A stretch of 28,360 bases of DNA, from positions 1-28,360 of the forward strand of contig JAJYJL010000005.1 of assembly GCA_021789565.1 (NCBI GenBank). Direction: 5' to 3'. Below the pieces are notes generated by a model, which saw nothing but the letters and a program-made list of their open reading frames with translations, searched no databases and had not been told where the DNA came from. This document shows, piece after piece, positions 16,276 to 24,642 of the stretch. Source of the DNA: Acidobacteriota bacterium (GTDB taxonomy: Bacteria; Acidobacteriota; Terriglobia; UBA7540). A program made the position numbers and the translations under genes. Position 1 is the first letter of the stretch, and the number at the start of each line of letters is the position of its first letter.

Positions 16276-16362
16276 ATCTACTCCTTCTCCAGCTCTAGCG
16301 TTTAGTACTCTCGTCTAGTCGGGCCGAACAAAATCAGTCAATTCGTTGTCAATGGATAACCT

Positions 16363-16380
16363 GTCACATGGTACTGTGAC
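16363..16380. promoter_or_regulatory. inverted repeat next to the porin Pho box
   Basis: GTCACATGGTACTGTGAC has perfect 6-bp arms (GTCACA, TGTGAC) around TGGTAC. It abuts the Pho-box array on the promoter-proximal side, about 90-105 bp before the porin start, where the -10 region would fall. A dimeric regulator site, perhaps a repressor, is plausible. It is not in the CRP orientation (that would be TGTGA-N6-TCACA). Confidence 0.4.
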
Positions 16381-16382
16381 CA

Positions 16383-16421
16383 GATGAAGGCAGGATTACA
16401 CTTGTGTTACATTTCGGTTAC
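16383..16421 (-). promoter_or_regulatory. Pho-box array of the porin gene
   Basis: Four hexamers at an exact 11-bp period (plus-strand view): GATGAA at 16383, GATTAC at 16394, TGTTAC at 16405 and GGTTAC at 16416. The last three match the pstS repeats well and the first is weaker. The spacing and the shared TTAC core make the same regulator the natural reader. Confidence 0.7.
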
Positions 16422-16540
16422 AAGCTTTCCCGCTGAAGTTAAAGGCCGAGTTTCAGTTTTACTTCTCAGGAGAAAGGACAGGACCGCGCAAGGACGGGCC
16501 ACGTCTCTCGACTGGCATGCCCCTGGCACTTTTCGCCCGC

Positions 16541-16583
16541 CTGTCAAAGAAATGCAGGACCGGCAATCGCTTACCGGTCCTGC
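16541..16583 (-). terminator. terminator after the receiver-protein gene
   Basis: GCAGGACCGG (16554-16563) pairs perfectly with CCGGTCCTGC (16574-16583) around a 10-nt loop. On the minus strand it is followed by ATTTCTTTG. It lies about 70 bp after the stop and separates the receiver gene from the porin transcription unit. Confidence 0.7.
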
Positions 16584-16654
16584 CGGGAGAAGGGGCCTTT
16601 CGCCTTGTGAAACATCCTTGCGTACTCAGTTAAGCCGCCACTCCGGGAAAAACC

Positions 16655-17101
16655 TTAAACAGCAAGCCGCAATGTTTCATCGTGGCCAGTCGCGGCGACG
16701 CGCAGACGCGAACCCCTGCGCCCGCAGACATTGTCGATGGCGCACTTCAGGATGTGAACAATCTGTGGAATCGTGAACGAGTCCGTCATAAAGTCATAAG
16801 CGCCGTGATCGATCGTGTCCAGGTAGAGCCCGGTATCCGCCAGGGAGGAGACAATGATGACGTTGACAGGTTCAACGGCTTTGGCCGCGACATCCAACAC
16901 ATCCATCCAGTTGCCATCCGGCAGCACCGTGTCAGTCAGCACGAGGTGAGGGCACGGCGTCTCGCAAAGTTGTTTTTCTGCTTCCTGGGCGCTCCTTGCT
17001 CGGTTAACCTTGATGGAGAGCGCCTCCAGCACCAGTTGCAGAGTGTAGAAGCGGTCGTTTCTGTAGTGCACCAGTAGGGCATTGATTTGGGGCTCCATCA
17101 T
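16655..17101 (-). CDS. receiver-only response-regulator-like protein with altered active site
   Basis: A 148-aa CheY-like domain without an output domain. The fold pattern is clear (INALLVHYRNDRFY, LVLTDTVLPDGNWMDVL, VNVIIVSSLAD, GAYDFMTDSFT), and the phosphoacceptor Asp57 and the Ser85/86 switch position are present. The acidic pair that binds Mg near the N-terminus is replaced by His12-Tyr13, and the invariant Lys (usual KPF) is Asp107 (DSF). So normal phosphorylation is doubtful. ATG at 17101 is chosen because AAGGG lies about 7 nt upstream and because the Pho-box array at 17165-17203 excludes the longer starts. It may act by protein binding; partner unknown. Confidence 0.8.
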   Translation of the reverse strand: MMEPQINALLVHYRNDRFYTLQLVLEALSIKVNRARSAQEAEKQLCETPCPHLVLTDTVLPDGNWMDVLDVAAKAVEPVNVIIVSSLADTGLYLDTIDHGAYDFMTDSFTIPQIVHILKCAIDNVCGRRGSRLRVAATGHDETLRLAV

Positions 17102-17164
17102 CGATCTGCCCTTCTCATTTTCAAGTGTCAGTTCTATTTTCACGCTTCCAGCATGAAGCATGAC

Positions 17165-17203
17165 TGTTACGCCTTGATGACAGGTGTGTGAATATGTGAT
17201 TAC
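17165..17203 (-). promoter_or_regulatory. Pho-box-like array of the receiver gene
   Basis: Four hexamers at an exact 11-bp period (plus-strand view): TGTTAC at 17165, GATGAC at 17176, TGTGAA at 17187 and GATTAC at 17198. On the transcribed strand they read GTAATC, TTCACA, GTCATC and GTAACA. More degenerate than the pstS array but identical in count and period, and located 64-102 bp before the start codon. Confidence 0.6.
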
Positions 17204-17262
17204 AACGAGTGGCAAAAACTCGGCGTAGTCTCACATGAGTCAGGTTTGGTGTAGAGAACAGA

Positions 17263-17288
17263 CAAAGAAACGGGGGCTCCGGTCCCCG
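17263..17288 (-). terminator. probable terminator of the dehydratase-like gene
   Basis: On the minus strand CGGGG and CCCCG form a short GC stem about 40 bp after the stop codon, followed by TTTCTTTGT. The stem is short but the T-rich tail is in the right place. Confidence 0.45.
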
Positions 17289-17330
17289 GCCTGTCCCGCA
17301 AGGAAGACTGTCACGCTGGACCAGCCTGTT

Positions 17331-18596
17331 CTACCAGTTTGTGATGGACCCGTCGGGACGACGAAGCATGGGAATGGGCCGTGAGCGTTCCGTGATCTCG
17401 GCCGCCAGTTGCAGGGGTTTTGTGTCCAGTTCCACTCCGAGTCCGGGGCGGCGGTTGGGCCACAGCTTGCCGTTACGAAAATCGTAAAATTGCGGCAGGT
17501 GCGCGTAGTCGTGCATGCCGTTGCCCAGCATCTCCATCATCACCGGCCCGGGAAAAACGCCACAGCAGTGGGCCAGCGCCGCTTCTGACACCGGACCCGT
17601 AAAGTGGGGGATGAGGCCGACGTAGTGGGTGTCGCACAGCGCGGCGATCTTCATATACTCGGTGATGCCGCCGACGTTGGGCAGCGTCACCCGCGCATAA
17701 TCGATCAACTGGTTTTCGATGAGCCATCGGACGTCCCACTTGCTACCGAACTGCTCACCCACGGCGATGGGTACCTTGACATGGGCGCGCAATTCGCGGT
17801 AGACACCGGGATTTTCCGAGCGAACCAGGTCCTCCGCAAAATAGGGCTCCAGCGGTTCGATTAACGTGGAGAGCCGCACAGCATCCGGAAAATCCAGCCG
17901 CGTGTGATAGTCAACCGACCAGTCACCATCCGGGCCGACGCCATCACGAATCTCCGCGCAGTCCTGGTAAGTCTTGCGGACGGCATGGTGTGAATTAAAC
18001 GGCTGGGCCCTCGCCGGGTCGGCGGTGGCGTAGCGGAAAGCGCGGAATCCGGCCTCCATGCAGGCGCGCGCTGTTTCCTTCAGCGTCCCCTGGCGGGGAA
18101 AGCCGGTCGAGTAGCACTCTACGTGCTCACGCGAGAGCCCGCCCAGCAAATCATATACGGGAACTCCCAGAGCCTTGCCCTTGATATCCCAAAGCGCCAG
18201 ATCAATCGCGCCCATGGCGTCCAGCTTTTCGCGGCCCGCGGGGTAAAAATAACCTCGAAACATCATCTGCCACAAGTGCTCGATGCGAGCGGGATCCTCG
18301 CCAATAAGCATGGCAGCGCATTGTTTGACGGTGTCCGGCGACCCGCCTTCGCCCACGCCCGTGATTCCCTGGTCGGTTTCCACCGTTACGATATGGAAAC
18401 TCTGGTTGAATGACGGCGGCGACTGTGGATTGTGATAGAAACGAATGCGCGTGATCTTCATGCCTGAACTTTTTGAAGACTGCGATGAAGTGCCGGCGGA
18501 AGTTTGCCCACCGGGCATTGGATCTGCAACTCCGTTCCCGGCCACCGTAGCCGCGCCTGCCAACCCCGCTGCCTGAAGAAAAGTTCGACGTTTCAT
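17331..18596 (-). CDS. enolase-superfamily dehydratase, D-galactonate dehydratase-like, Tat-exported
   Basis: Mandelate racemase/muconate lactonising enzyme group, probably dehydrating a sugar acid. The 421-aa precursor starts MKRRTFLQAAGLAGAATVAG, a twin-arginine signal, and the mature domain begins near residue 46 (MKITRIRFYHN). The catalytic set is intact: Asp229 with His231 (VDYHTRLD), Glu255 (AEDL), Glu281 (VGEQ), His331 (IPHFTGP). The spacings 26, 26 and 50 equal those remembered for E. coli galactonate dehydratase (Asp183, Glu209, Glu235, His285). The Asp that supports the catalytic His there (Asp258) aligns with Thr304, so substrate may differ. GGAGG lies 4 nt before the ATG. It sits between phoR and the receiver gene, but no Pho-box array was found upstream. 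Export of such an enzyme is uncommon. Confidence 0.88.
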   Translation of the reverse strand: MKRRTFLQAAGLAGAATVAGNGVADPMPGGQTSAGTSSQSSKSSGMKITRIRFYHNPQSPPSFNQSFHIVTVETDQGITGVGEGGSPDTVKQCAAMLIGEDPARIEHLWQMMFRGYFYPAGREKLDAMGAIDLALWDIKGKALGVPVYDLLGGLSREHVECYSTGFPRQGTLKETARACMEAGFRAFRYATADPARAQPFNSHHAVRKTYQDCAEIRDGVGPDGDWSVDYHTRLDFPDAVRLSTLIEPLEPYFAEDLVRSENPGVYRELRAHVKVPIAVGEQFGSKWDVRWLIENQLIDYARVTLPNVGGITEYMKIAALCDTHYVGLIPHFTGPVSEAALAHCCGVFPGPVMMEMLGNGMHDYAHLPQFYDFRNGKLWPNRRPGLGVELDTKPLQLAAEITERSRPIPMLRRPDGSITNW

Positions 18597-18788
18597 AAGT
18601 CCTCCTCCCCCCGAGCCACTTGTTCCGCCGCCGATGCATAGCCACTTTCAATGGCGTCCTTGCATGAAGCCTTTCCATTCTGGCGGCACTGGAGAAAGCG
18701 ACCTTATCCCTCTGCGGAGAAAATTGCAAGTGGCAGATCAAGCCGCCCATGGCCCGCTTGTTTCCTGGGCCGGAAGGCTATGCCCGCC

Positions 18789-20567
18789 CTACACGGTTTT
18801 TGGTGGTTCAGACGGGCACGCGGGCAGCAGGATGGTGAAGACCGATCCTTTTCCCAACTGGCTTTCCACGCTGACGGTTCCGTTCATTCGCTCGATAACA
18901 TGCTTAACTATGGAAAGTCCGAGGCCCGTCCCGCCCATTTCGCGCGATCGAGCTTTATCAACCCTGTAGAATCGCTCGAAAACCCTGGACAGATCTGTGA
19001 AAGGTATGCCGATGCCGGTATCAGCCACCAGGATGCGAATGTTGCCACCGGGTTCGCGCGTGACTTCCAGCCGAACTTCTCCTCCGGGGCGGTTGAATTT
19101 GACAGCATTGTCCAGCAGGTTCACCAAAGCCTGTTCCAGACGTCCCCTTTCAGCCAGGACTTCGGCTTCATCCTGCTTCCCCCGAATGATGGTGACCCCG
19201 CGAAGCCGGGCCGCCGGCTCAATGCTCTTCAGAGCTGTCTCAACTGCCGTGCTCACGGAGAAAGGCCTGGATTCGGCGGGAGGCCTTTCCGATTCAAGTT
19301 CAGAGAGGGCCAGAAGGTCTGAAGCGATGTTTCCGAGCCGGGTGGCATGGGCCTTGATGATCTCAACAAACCTCCGGTTGTTTTCCTGGTCCTCCAGCGC
19401 CCCATCGAGCAGGGTTTCGGCATAGCCGTTGATGGCCGTAAGGGGTGTGCGCAGTTCATGCGAAACATTGGCGACAAAATCCCTCCGAACGCGCTCGAGG
19501 CGCTCCAGGTCCGTGATGTCGTAAAAAATGGCGATGGCGCCGCCCCGCGCAGTCCCCGCAAGCGGTGTCACTTGAACTTCAAACGACCGTCCCTCTGCCC
19601 CGGCAAGCCGGACCCGCTGCTTCAAGGGCTGGCGGGATTCCAGCACATGGGTAAACATGCTCAGCAATTCGGGATCGCGCAAAACCTCCAGAAGGGGCTG
19701 GCCTTCAGGGATGGAGCCGGGAGTCCCAACCATGCGGCTGAATGAATCATTACAAAAAGTGATTTTGAGATGACCGTCCACGGCCAGCACCCCTTCCACC
19801 ATGCTGGCCAGGATGCTTTCACGCCGGGCGGATTCCAGACTCAACCGGTCAACCAGCTCACGCAGGCGGGCTCCCGTCCGGCCGAGTGAGCGGCCCAGAT
19901 CCCCAAGCTCGTCGTTCTCGTGGACCAGCGCGCTACCCGCGGCAGGCCTTTTGTCCAGGTTCTCTGCAAAAGCTTTGAGGGTATTGACACGGCGCGTAAA
20001 GGAGCGCGAAAAGAAATAGGCAATGCCCAAAGCCAGGAGCAGGACGATCAGCGATACCAACCAGATTTCGTTATGCAGTGATTCGGTCGCCGTTTCCACG
20101 TCCGCCAGAGAAACGGCCAGTTGCAACGCGTAGCCCGGCCGCCCCTGGTAGCGCAGCGGCGCCGCGAGGGAATAAAGCTCCTCATCAAGCACAGGATCGC
20201 GGCGCACGGATGTCCCGGTGGTTCCCTGGAGGGCCTTCTGGACCTCTGCAAGGTCCGAGCGGCTGGCGGACACACTTGCCGGCCCTCTCGAGTCAGCCAG
20301 CGCAATCCCCTGTGGATTGATGACGGCAATGTAGGCATGCGCACGCGCCTGCGCCTGCCGGCACCAGCCCTCCAGATTCGACGGGGGAACCGTTGCCGCC
20401 TCATTCGCAAGGATTTCCGCTTCCGCCTGCAAACGGCGCTGGATGTTCTCAGTCTGAAGGTGAACTGTGAATCGGGTGAGATAGAAATTGAGCCCCAGCA
20501 CTGTCCCCGCCATCAGCAGGAATGCGGCGATCAGCGTCTTCCGGAATATCGGGCTGGTCAGGGCCAT
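18789..20567 (-). CDS. phoR: phosphate-responsive sensor histidine kinase PhoR
   Basis: Inner-membrane kinase that phosphorylates PhoB when phosphate is scarce. The 592-aa protein has TM1 (about 11-30), a periplasmic or extracytoplasmic sensor loop (31-167, with VINPQGIALADSRG of a PAS-like fold), TM2 (168-187), HAMP (187-240), a PAS domain (250-350), the phosphoacceptor box VSHELRTPL (His370), N-box NLLDNAVKFN (483-492), G1 DTGIGIP (516-522) and G2 GGTGLGLSIVKH (545-556). E. coli PhoR lacks a large sensor loop; this one resembles the longer Gram-positive PhoR type. It follows phoB by 30 bp, so the pair forms one operon. Neighbouring pst genes support the PhoR assignment. Confidence 0.93.
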   Translation of the reverse strand: MALTSPIFRKTLIAAFLLMAGTVLGLNFYLTRFTVHLQTENIQRRLQAEAEILANEAATVPPSNLEGWCRQAQARAHAYIAVINPQGIALADSRGPASVSASRSDLAEVQKALQGTTGTSVRRDPVLDEELYSLAAPLRYQGRPGYALQLAVSLADVETATESLHNEIWLVSLIVLLLALGIAYFFSRSFTRRVNTLKAFAENLDKRPAAGSALVHENDELGDLGRSLGRTGARLRELVDRLSLESARRESILASMVEGVLAVDGHLKITFCNDSFSRMVGTPGSIPEGQPLLEVLRDPELLSMFTHVLESRQPLKQRVRLAGAEGRSFEVQVTPLAGTARGGAIAIFYDITDLERLERVRRDFVANVSHELRTPLTAINGYAETLLDGALEDQENNRRFVEIIKAHATRLGNIASDLLALSELESERPPAESRPFSVSTAVETALKSIEPAARLRGVTIIRGKQDEAEVLAERGRLEQALVNLLDNAVKFNRPGGEVRLEVTREPGGNIRILVADTGIGIPFTDLSRVFERFYRVDKARSREMGGTGLGLSIVKHVIERMNGTVSVESQLGKGSVFTILLPACPSEPPKTV

Positions 20568-20597
20568 GGGTTTCAGGATCAGGCGCCGGCCGCGACC

Positions 20598-21311
20598 TCA
20601 ATCCTCCTGCGAGTCGGCATGGCCGGGAGAGAAGCGGTATCCGGACCCTCGCACGGTCTGAACGTATTGGGGAGACCCTTCTTGTTTTTCAATCTTCTCA
20701 CGAAGACGCCGAACGTGGACGTCCACCGTGCGCGGAGTCACGAATCTGTCCCTGCCCCAGACGTTATCAAGTAACTGTTCGCGGCTGAAGACACGCCGGG
20801 GCTGTGACGCCAGGAAGTGGAGAAGCTTGAATTCGAGCGCGCTCAACTGAATGGGGCGGCCGCGAACGGTTACTTCGCGAGTCCGTGCATCCAAACGCAA
20901 CTCTGAAACTTCAATGAGATCCGCCTTGCCGAGCGCCGCCTCCTGGCGGCGCAGAACGGCTTTCGCACGGGCAACCAGCTCCCGCGGGCTGAAAGGCTTC
21001 ACAACGTAGTCATCGGCCCCCAGTTCCAGCCCAACCACACGGTCAATTTCTTCACCCTTGGCCGTCAGGAAGATGATCGGCAGCCCTTTCAGGCGTTCAT
21101 CCGCCCTCACCCGCCTGCAAATCTCCATGCCGTCAAGGTCGGGCAGCATAATATCCAGCAGGACCAGATCCACAGAATTCTTGCGGATGTATTCCAGGCC
21201 GTCCCTGCCGTTTGAAAAACTCTCCACGTCAAATCCCTCTTTCCGGAAGTTGTACCGGACCAGGTCGACGATGTCTTTTTCGTCTTCGATAATGACGATT
21301 CGCTGACGCAC
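20598..21311 (-). CDS. phoB: phosphate regulon response regulator PhoB
   Basis: OmpR/PhoB-class transcription factor. The 237-aa product has an N-terminal receiver (Asp10/Glu11 acidic pair, phosphoacceptor Asp53 in LLDIMLPDLDG, Thr83, Lys105 in VKPFSPREL) and a winged-helix DNA-binding domain (about 130-230) with LSALEFKLLHFLASQPRRVFSREQLL and RTVDVHVRRLREKIE. It should read the 11-bp-period repeats before pstS, the porin and the receiver gene. The start is GTG at 21311; no ribosome site precedes it and a perfect extended -10 ends six bases before it, pointing to a leaderless mRNA. Confidence 0.95.
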   Translation of the reverse strand: MRQRIVIIEDEKDIVDLVRYNFRKEGFDVESFSNGRDGLEYIRKNSVDLVLLDIMLPDLDGMEICRRVRADERLKGLPIIFLTAKGEEIDRVVGLELGADDYVVKPFSPRELVARAKAVLRRQEAALGKADLIEVSELRLDARTREVTVRGRPIQLSALEFKLLHFLASQPRRVFSREQLLDNVWGRDRFVTPRTVDVHVRRLREKIEKQEGSPQYVQTVRGSGYRFSPGHADSQED

Positions 21312-21317
21312 GGGTGG

Positions 21318-21326
21318 ATTATAGCA
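21318..21326 (-). promoter_or_regulatory. extended -10 promoter of phoB, leaderless layout
   Basis: On the minus strand TGCTATAAT (TGn plus perfect TATAAT) is followed by CCACCC and then the GTG start codon, which falls at the expected +1. A TTGAAA lies 19 bp further upstream as a possible -35. No Pho-box repeats were found here. Confidence 0.6.
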
Positions 21327-21460
21327 TTACCAGTTGCAGCGGTTTCAAAACTGCGCCCTCAACGCTCGCCCTCTGCGGGATGGTTTATGCGCACATCCCG
21401 AAAAAATTTCCCTGATAGCTGAGCGTTTTATGGTTTTTGTCAGCACAAGGTCAGCAGATT

Positions 21461-23872
21461 TCAGCCTCGTCTTTTCACAAAGCTGATGGATTTCAGGATC
21501 ACGGCGTTATTAGGGATGACTTTTCCAAAAGCGTTTTCAAAACCCTGCACTGCCCCCCGGAATCCTTTTGAGCCCTTCAGGTTGACTTCTCGAATCACCT
21601 GGCCCAGCCGCGGGCTTGTCCATTCCAATGCGAAAAGGCTGACCGGATTTTCGCTGCTTTGCCCGCAGGCCACTTCATCGGCTCCATAGCAGTAGGCGCC
21701 CCGCCGGGGTTGCCGGCGCCAGTTCCATTCCAGAATGTTGACACCGTAACGGATGGGAATAAGTTCCGGCAGCCCATCCTCATAAACCACTTCGTACCAT
21801 CCCAGCAGGTCCGCCGAGTCGTGCATGTCCCAAATCAGGCGATAAGCTTCCTTGTTGGTGGCCGGCAGGGCGCAGGCGTGCAGAAAAATCAGGCTGGTAG
21901 CGTCCTGGCCAATCCGGATGCCCCGGACCTCGCGTGGCAACGGGTTGGGCGTCTTGCCCTCCGTGCCCACCATCACTGCCGCTTTGCCACCGGCCACGGC
22001 AGGGGGCACCAAATCAAACGCTCTACCTCCCGCTGTAACTCTTCCGGTCCGCATCCCGCTGAGGTTTACTGCGAAGGTGGATTCCCGAATCGGATGGTTG
22101 AATGAGGCGGAGATATCGATGGGAACAACCGGATCGCCCGTTTCGCTGGGCAGGGTTTCTCCGCTGAGATTCCGTCTCAGACCCGGCACGGAAGCCTGCA
22201 CCATGGAAGACAGGTCCGAGGATTTCAATACATCCGTCGACCACAGCAGGTTGCTGCAGCCAAGGAAACTGTACATCAGGTCTTTCCCGAAGTTGAATTC
22301 GTTGGTCGCCTCCCAGGCCGACGGAGCGCCGCCGATGATCGTCGAGCGCCTGATGCGCTCCGGGTATTCCTGAATGGAGGGCTCCATGTTGCCGTAAATC
22401 TGCCGGAACCCGAAATCATCCAGCATGGCTTCGTTGGTCTTGCCCTTCTCTCTTGCTGACCAGAACCAGTTGAAGATAAGGATGTCTTTGGGAACCAGAT
22501 CCTTCACCTGCTGCGGGGTCATCGCGCCGGGCGAATAGTAAACCCAGCCATCCGCAGTGGTGTGCTTGCGCAATCCCTTGCCGCGCACACCCTCCAGCAG
22601 ATAGTCGCCCCAGATCGCCATCTTGATGTCTTTGTTGGCCAGGTACTCATGGATTTTTATCAGGTCGTGGCCATAAACCTCTCCGGGATTTTTCGACTTG
22701 CAGCAGGGGCACAGGCCAAAGGGCGCGAACCATTCGTCGTGGCCCGCGTGGACCATCCTGGGTTTCATCACCTCCAGAAACTCGTCCATCACTTCAAACA
22801 GCAGCTTGTAGCTTTTCGGGTTCGAGGAGCAGTAGGTATCCGGCCACTTGTCGCCGGGAACTTCTGACAAATCTTTGTGCTTCGTCAGTAGATAGAAGCT
22901 ATGCGTGAGCGACTGGACTACGGGAACCACTTCGATACGGTGCTCCTCGCACCATCGGACCAGGTCGGCAACTTCAGCCTTCTCAAGAAACCCTCCGTCC
23001 CCGCAATCCTGATGGGAAGAATTCTGCTCCCGGCCGTGCAAAGGTCCGGGCGGATAATTGCGGCGGCTGTAGTTGGTGTCGCGTGTAAACTCCACCCAGC
23101 CTTCGTTCAATTCCGGGTGGTTGTCGAAGCGCATGCAGGCATTCAACTCGATCATGACCGTGTTGAACTTGTACTGCGCCACAAAGTCACGCACAAAGCG
23201 CTTGAACATTGGAATGTTGTCGCGGCCGGGCACATAAAGATAAATGCCCCGGAACGGCTTGTTTGGCCAGTCGCGCACCTGCACACCCTGGATCTGCACC
23301 TGGCCATTCCGTTTCCCCATCAACTGCCGGAGCGATTGCAATCCATAGAAGGCTCCCCGGTCGTCTGAGCCGGCAACAACTACCACGCGATCATTCGCCT
23401 GAAGAAAATATCCCTCGGGGCCGGGATTCGTAGCGGAAACTTCCGGCCGGTTCCGGCGGCAATACTCGCGCACCAGGGGATTGCTGATCGATCCCATGAG
23501 AATGAATTGATTGCCTTCAGGCAGCGCATTAACATGTCGGAGACTGGGTTCAACTCCATATCGGTCGCTCAATTCCTCTACCAGGAAACGCGCCAGGCGC
23601 AGGTCATCTTCTGAAGCTCCGCCGGGAAGGATGATCGCCGTTTCTTCGGTCAAAACAAAAGGTGTGTGCAACTCGGTCATCTCATGGGGATGGGGGAAAA
23701 TCCCCACCGGCTCCGGAGTCAGCATGGAATGGCCCGTTTCGAGTTGCCCTCCCGGCATTCCGCCGGCAATGGGGTTGACGCCGGCCCGCCCGGCGCCGGG
23801 AAACATCGACGTGGCCAGCAATGATCCGGTGGTCCGGCTCAGGAACGAACGGCGATCAAGTTTGTTTGACAT
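21461..23872 (-). CDS. GH20-like beta-hexosaminidase, Tat-exported
   Basis: Probably removes terminal N-acetylhexosamine residues outside the cytoplasm. The ATG at 23872 (803 aa) has GGGAGAG about 9 nt upstream and starts a twin-arginine signal, MSNKLDRRSFLSRTTGSLL; the longer frame to 23944 is not supported. An N-terminal GH20b-type domain (about 70-200) ends with EGYFLQ, VVVVAGSDDRGAFYGLQSLRQL. The TIM-barrel part starts at RGIYLYVPGRDNIPMFKRF (208-226). The adjacent acid pair Asp379-Glu380 in VHAGHDEWF fits the GH20 catalytic DE, although the usual HxGGDE reads HAGHDE. A C-terminal beta-rich region (about 570-800) may be a sugar-binding or galactose-binding-like domain. Exact substrate is open. 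Confidence 0.8.
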   Translation of the reverse strand: MSNKLDRRSFLSRTTGSLLATSMFPGAGRAGVNPIAGGMPGGQLETGHSMLTPEPVGIFPHPHEMTELHTPFVLTEETAIILPGGASEDDLRLARFLVEELSDRYGVEPSLRHVNALPEGNQFILMGSISNPLVREYCRRNRPEVSATNPGPEGYFLQANDRVVVVAGSDDRGAFYGLQSLRQLMGKRNGQVQIQGVQVRDWPNKPFRGIYLYVPGRDNIPMFKRFVRDFVAQYKFNTVMIELNACMRFDNHPELNEGWVEFTRDTNYSRRNYPPGPLHGREQNSSHQDCGDGGFLEKAEVADLVRWCEEHRIEVVPVVQSLTHSFYLLTKHKDLSEVPGDKWPDTYCSSNPKSYKLLFEVMDEFLEVMKPRMVHAGHDEWFAPFGLCPCCKSKNPGEVYGHDLIKIHEYLANKDIKMAIWGDYLLEGVRGKGLRKHTTADGWVYYSPGAMTPQQVKDLVPKDILIFNWFWSAREKGKTNEAMLDDFGFRQIYGNMEPSIQEYPERIRRSTIIGGAPSAWEATNEFNFGKDLMYSFLGCSNLLWSTDVLKSSDLSSMVQASVPGLRRNLSGETLPSETGDPVVPIDISASFNHPIRESTFAVNLSGMRTGRVTAGGRAFDLVPPAVAGGKAAVMVGTEGKTPNPLPREVRGIRIGQDATSLIFLHACALPATNKEAYRLIWDMHDSADLLGWYEVVYEDGLPELIPIRYGVNILEWNWRRQPRRGAYCYGADEVACGQSSENPVSLFALEWTSPRLGQVIREVNLKGSKGFRGAVQGFENAFGKVIPNNAVILKSISFVKRRG

Positions 23873-24149
23873 AGGAATTTCTCTCCCGATTCCGGTAAGG
23901 AGTACTCTCCGAGTTTCTGTTCCAGAGGCATCAGTACGGTACAAAGCATTCCGGCGGTGTGGTTCTGCCGATGGTCAGGTTGAAATATAGTACATTCCAT
24001 GCCCGCACGGCAACGCCGCTCGGGAAGCATCGACTTGCGGTCACCCGGGAACCCACCCGGAAACATTCCTGGCGTTGAATGTGGGCCTTTCCGCCCGTCT
24101 TTTCTGCAACCTCGCAAACTGCCTGCAACTCTTTGGAACATCCCGGCGG

Positions 24150-24632
24150 CATGCGGGCGGGCCGGGACATTCACTGGCTGGATGCGGACTATCCGGTTGG
24201 CCTGGCGCAATCGCCCTCCTGCGAGTATGTTGTGCCCGAACTTCGCCGGTCCAGCGTCAACGTTCGCAGCCCCTACTACAGCGCGACGCTCGAGGTGCCT
24301 GCCCGGAATACGGAGAGATGCGGAGCGAAAATCCCAGCAGCGGACGATGGATCAGGACATGGCGGATAGGCGCCGGGTGGTTTTTCTGGGCGCCCGGTTG
24401 CGCCAGAAGCTTTTTGCCTATCGGCCGGCGGTGGGACAGACGGTCAGGATCGGCAACGTCCGCTTCACCGTGATTGGGACCATGGGCCGCAAGATTCAGC
24501 TTTCAAACTACTTTACCAGCGACGATGATGCTTTCCGCCGGGATCCTGATGCTGGTGGGTGTTCTGAGCGGTATTCTGCCTGCCATCCGCGCGTCGCGGC
24601 TTGATCCCGTCGAGGCTCTTCGCTACGAATAA
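24150..24632 (+). pseudogene. remnant of a MacB/FtsX-type ABC permease
   Basis: Pieces of one family appear in three frames. First RDIHWLDADYP, CEYVVPELRRSSVNVRSPYYSATL (periplasmic MacB_PCD-like, about 24165-24300). Then DRRRVVFLGARLRQKLF...GQTVRIGNVRFTVIGTMGRK (about 24364-24495). Then the last membrane helix and tail, MMLSAGILMLVGVLSGILPAIRASRL, DPVEALRYE and TAA (24528-24632), the typical end of these permeases. The first two membrane-helix regions and the N-terminus are missing, and frame changes separate the parts. The left edge is approximate. Such permeases, including the duplicated acidobacterial kind, are abundant in Acidobacteriota. Confidence 0.75.
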
Positions 24633-24642
24633 CGGCGAATGG

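Noticed and set aside
21324..21345. Possible Pho box before phoB (CATTAC at 21325)
   Set aside because: The hexamers 11 bp on either side do not match, so there is no array; phoB autoregulation is not supported here.
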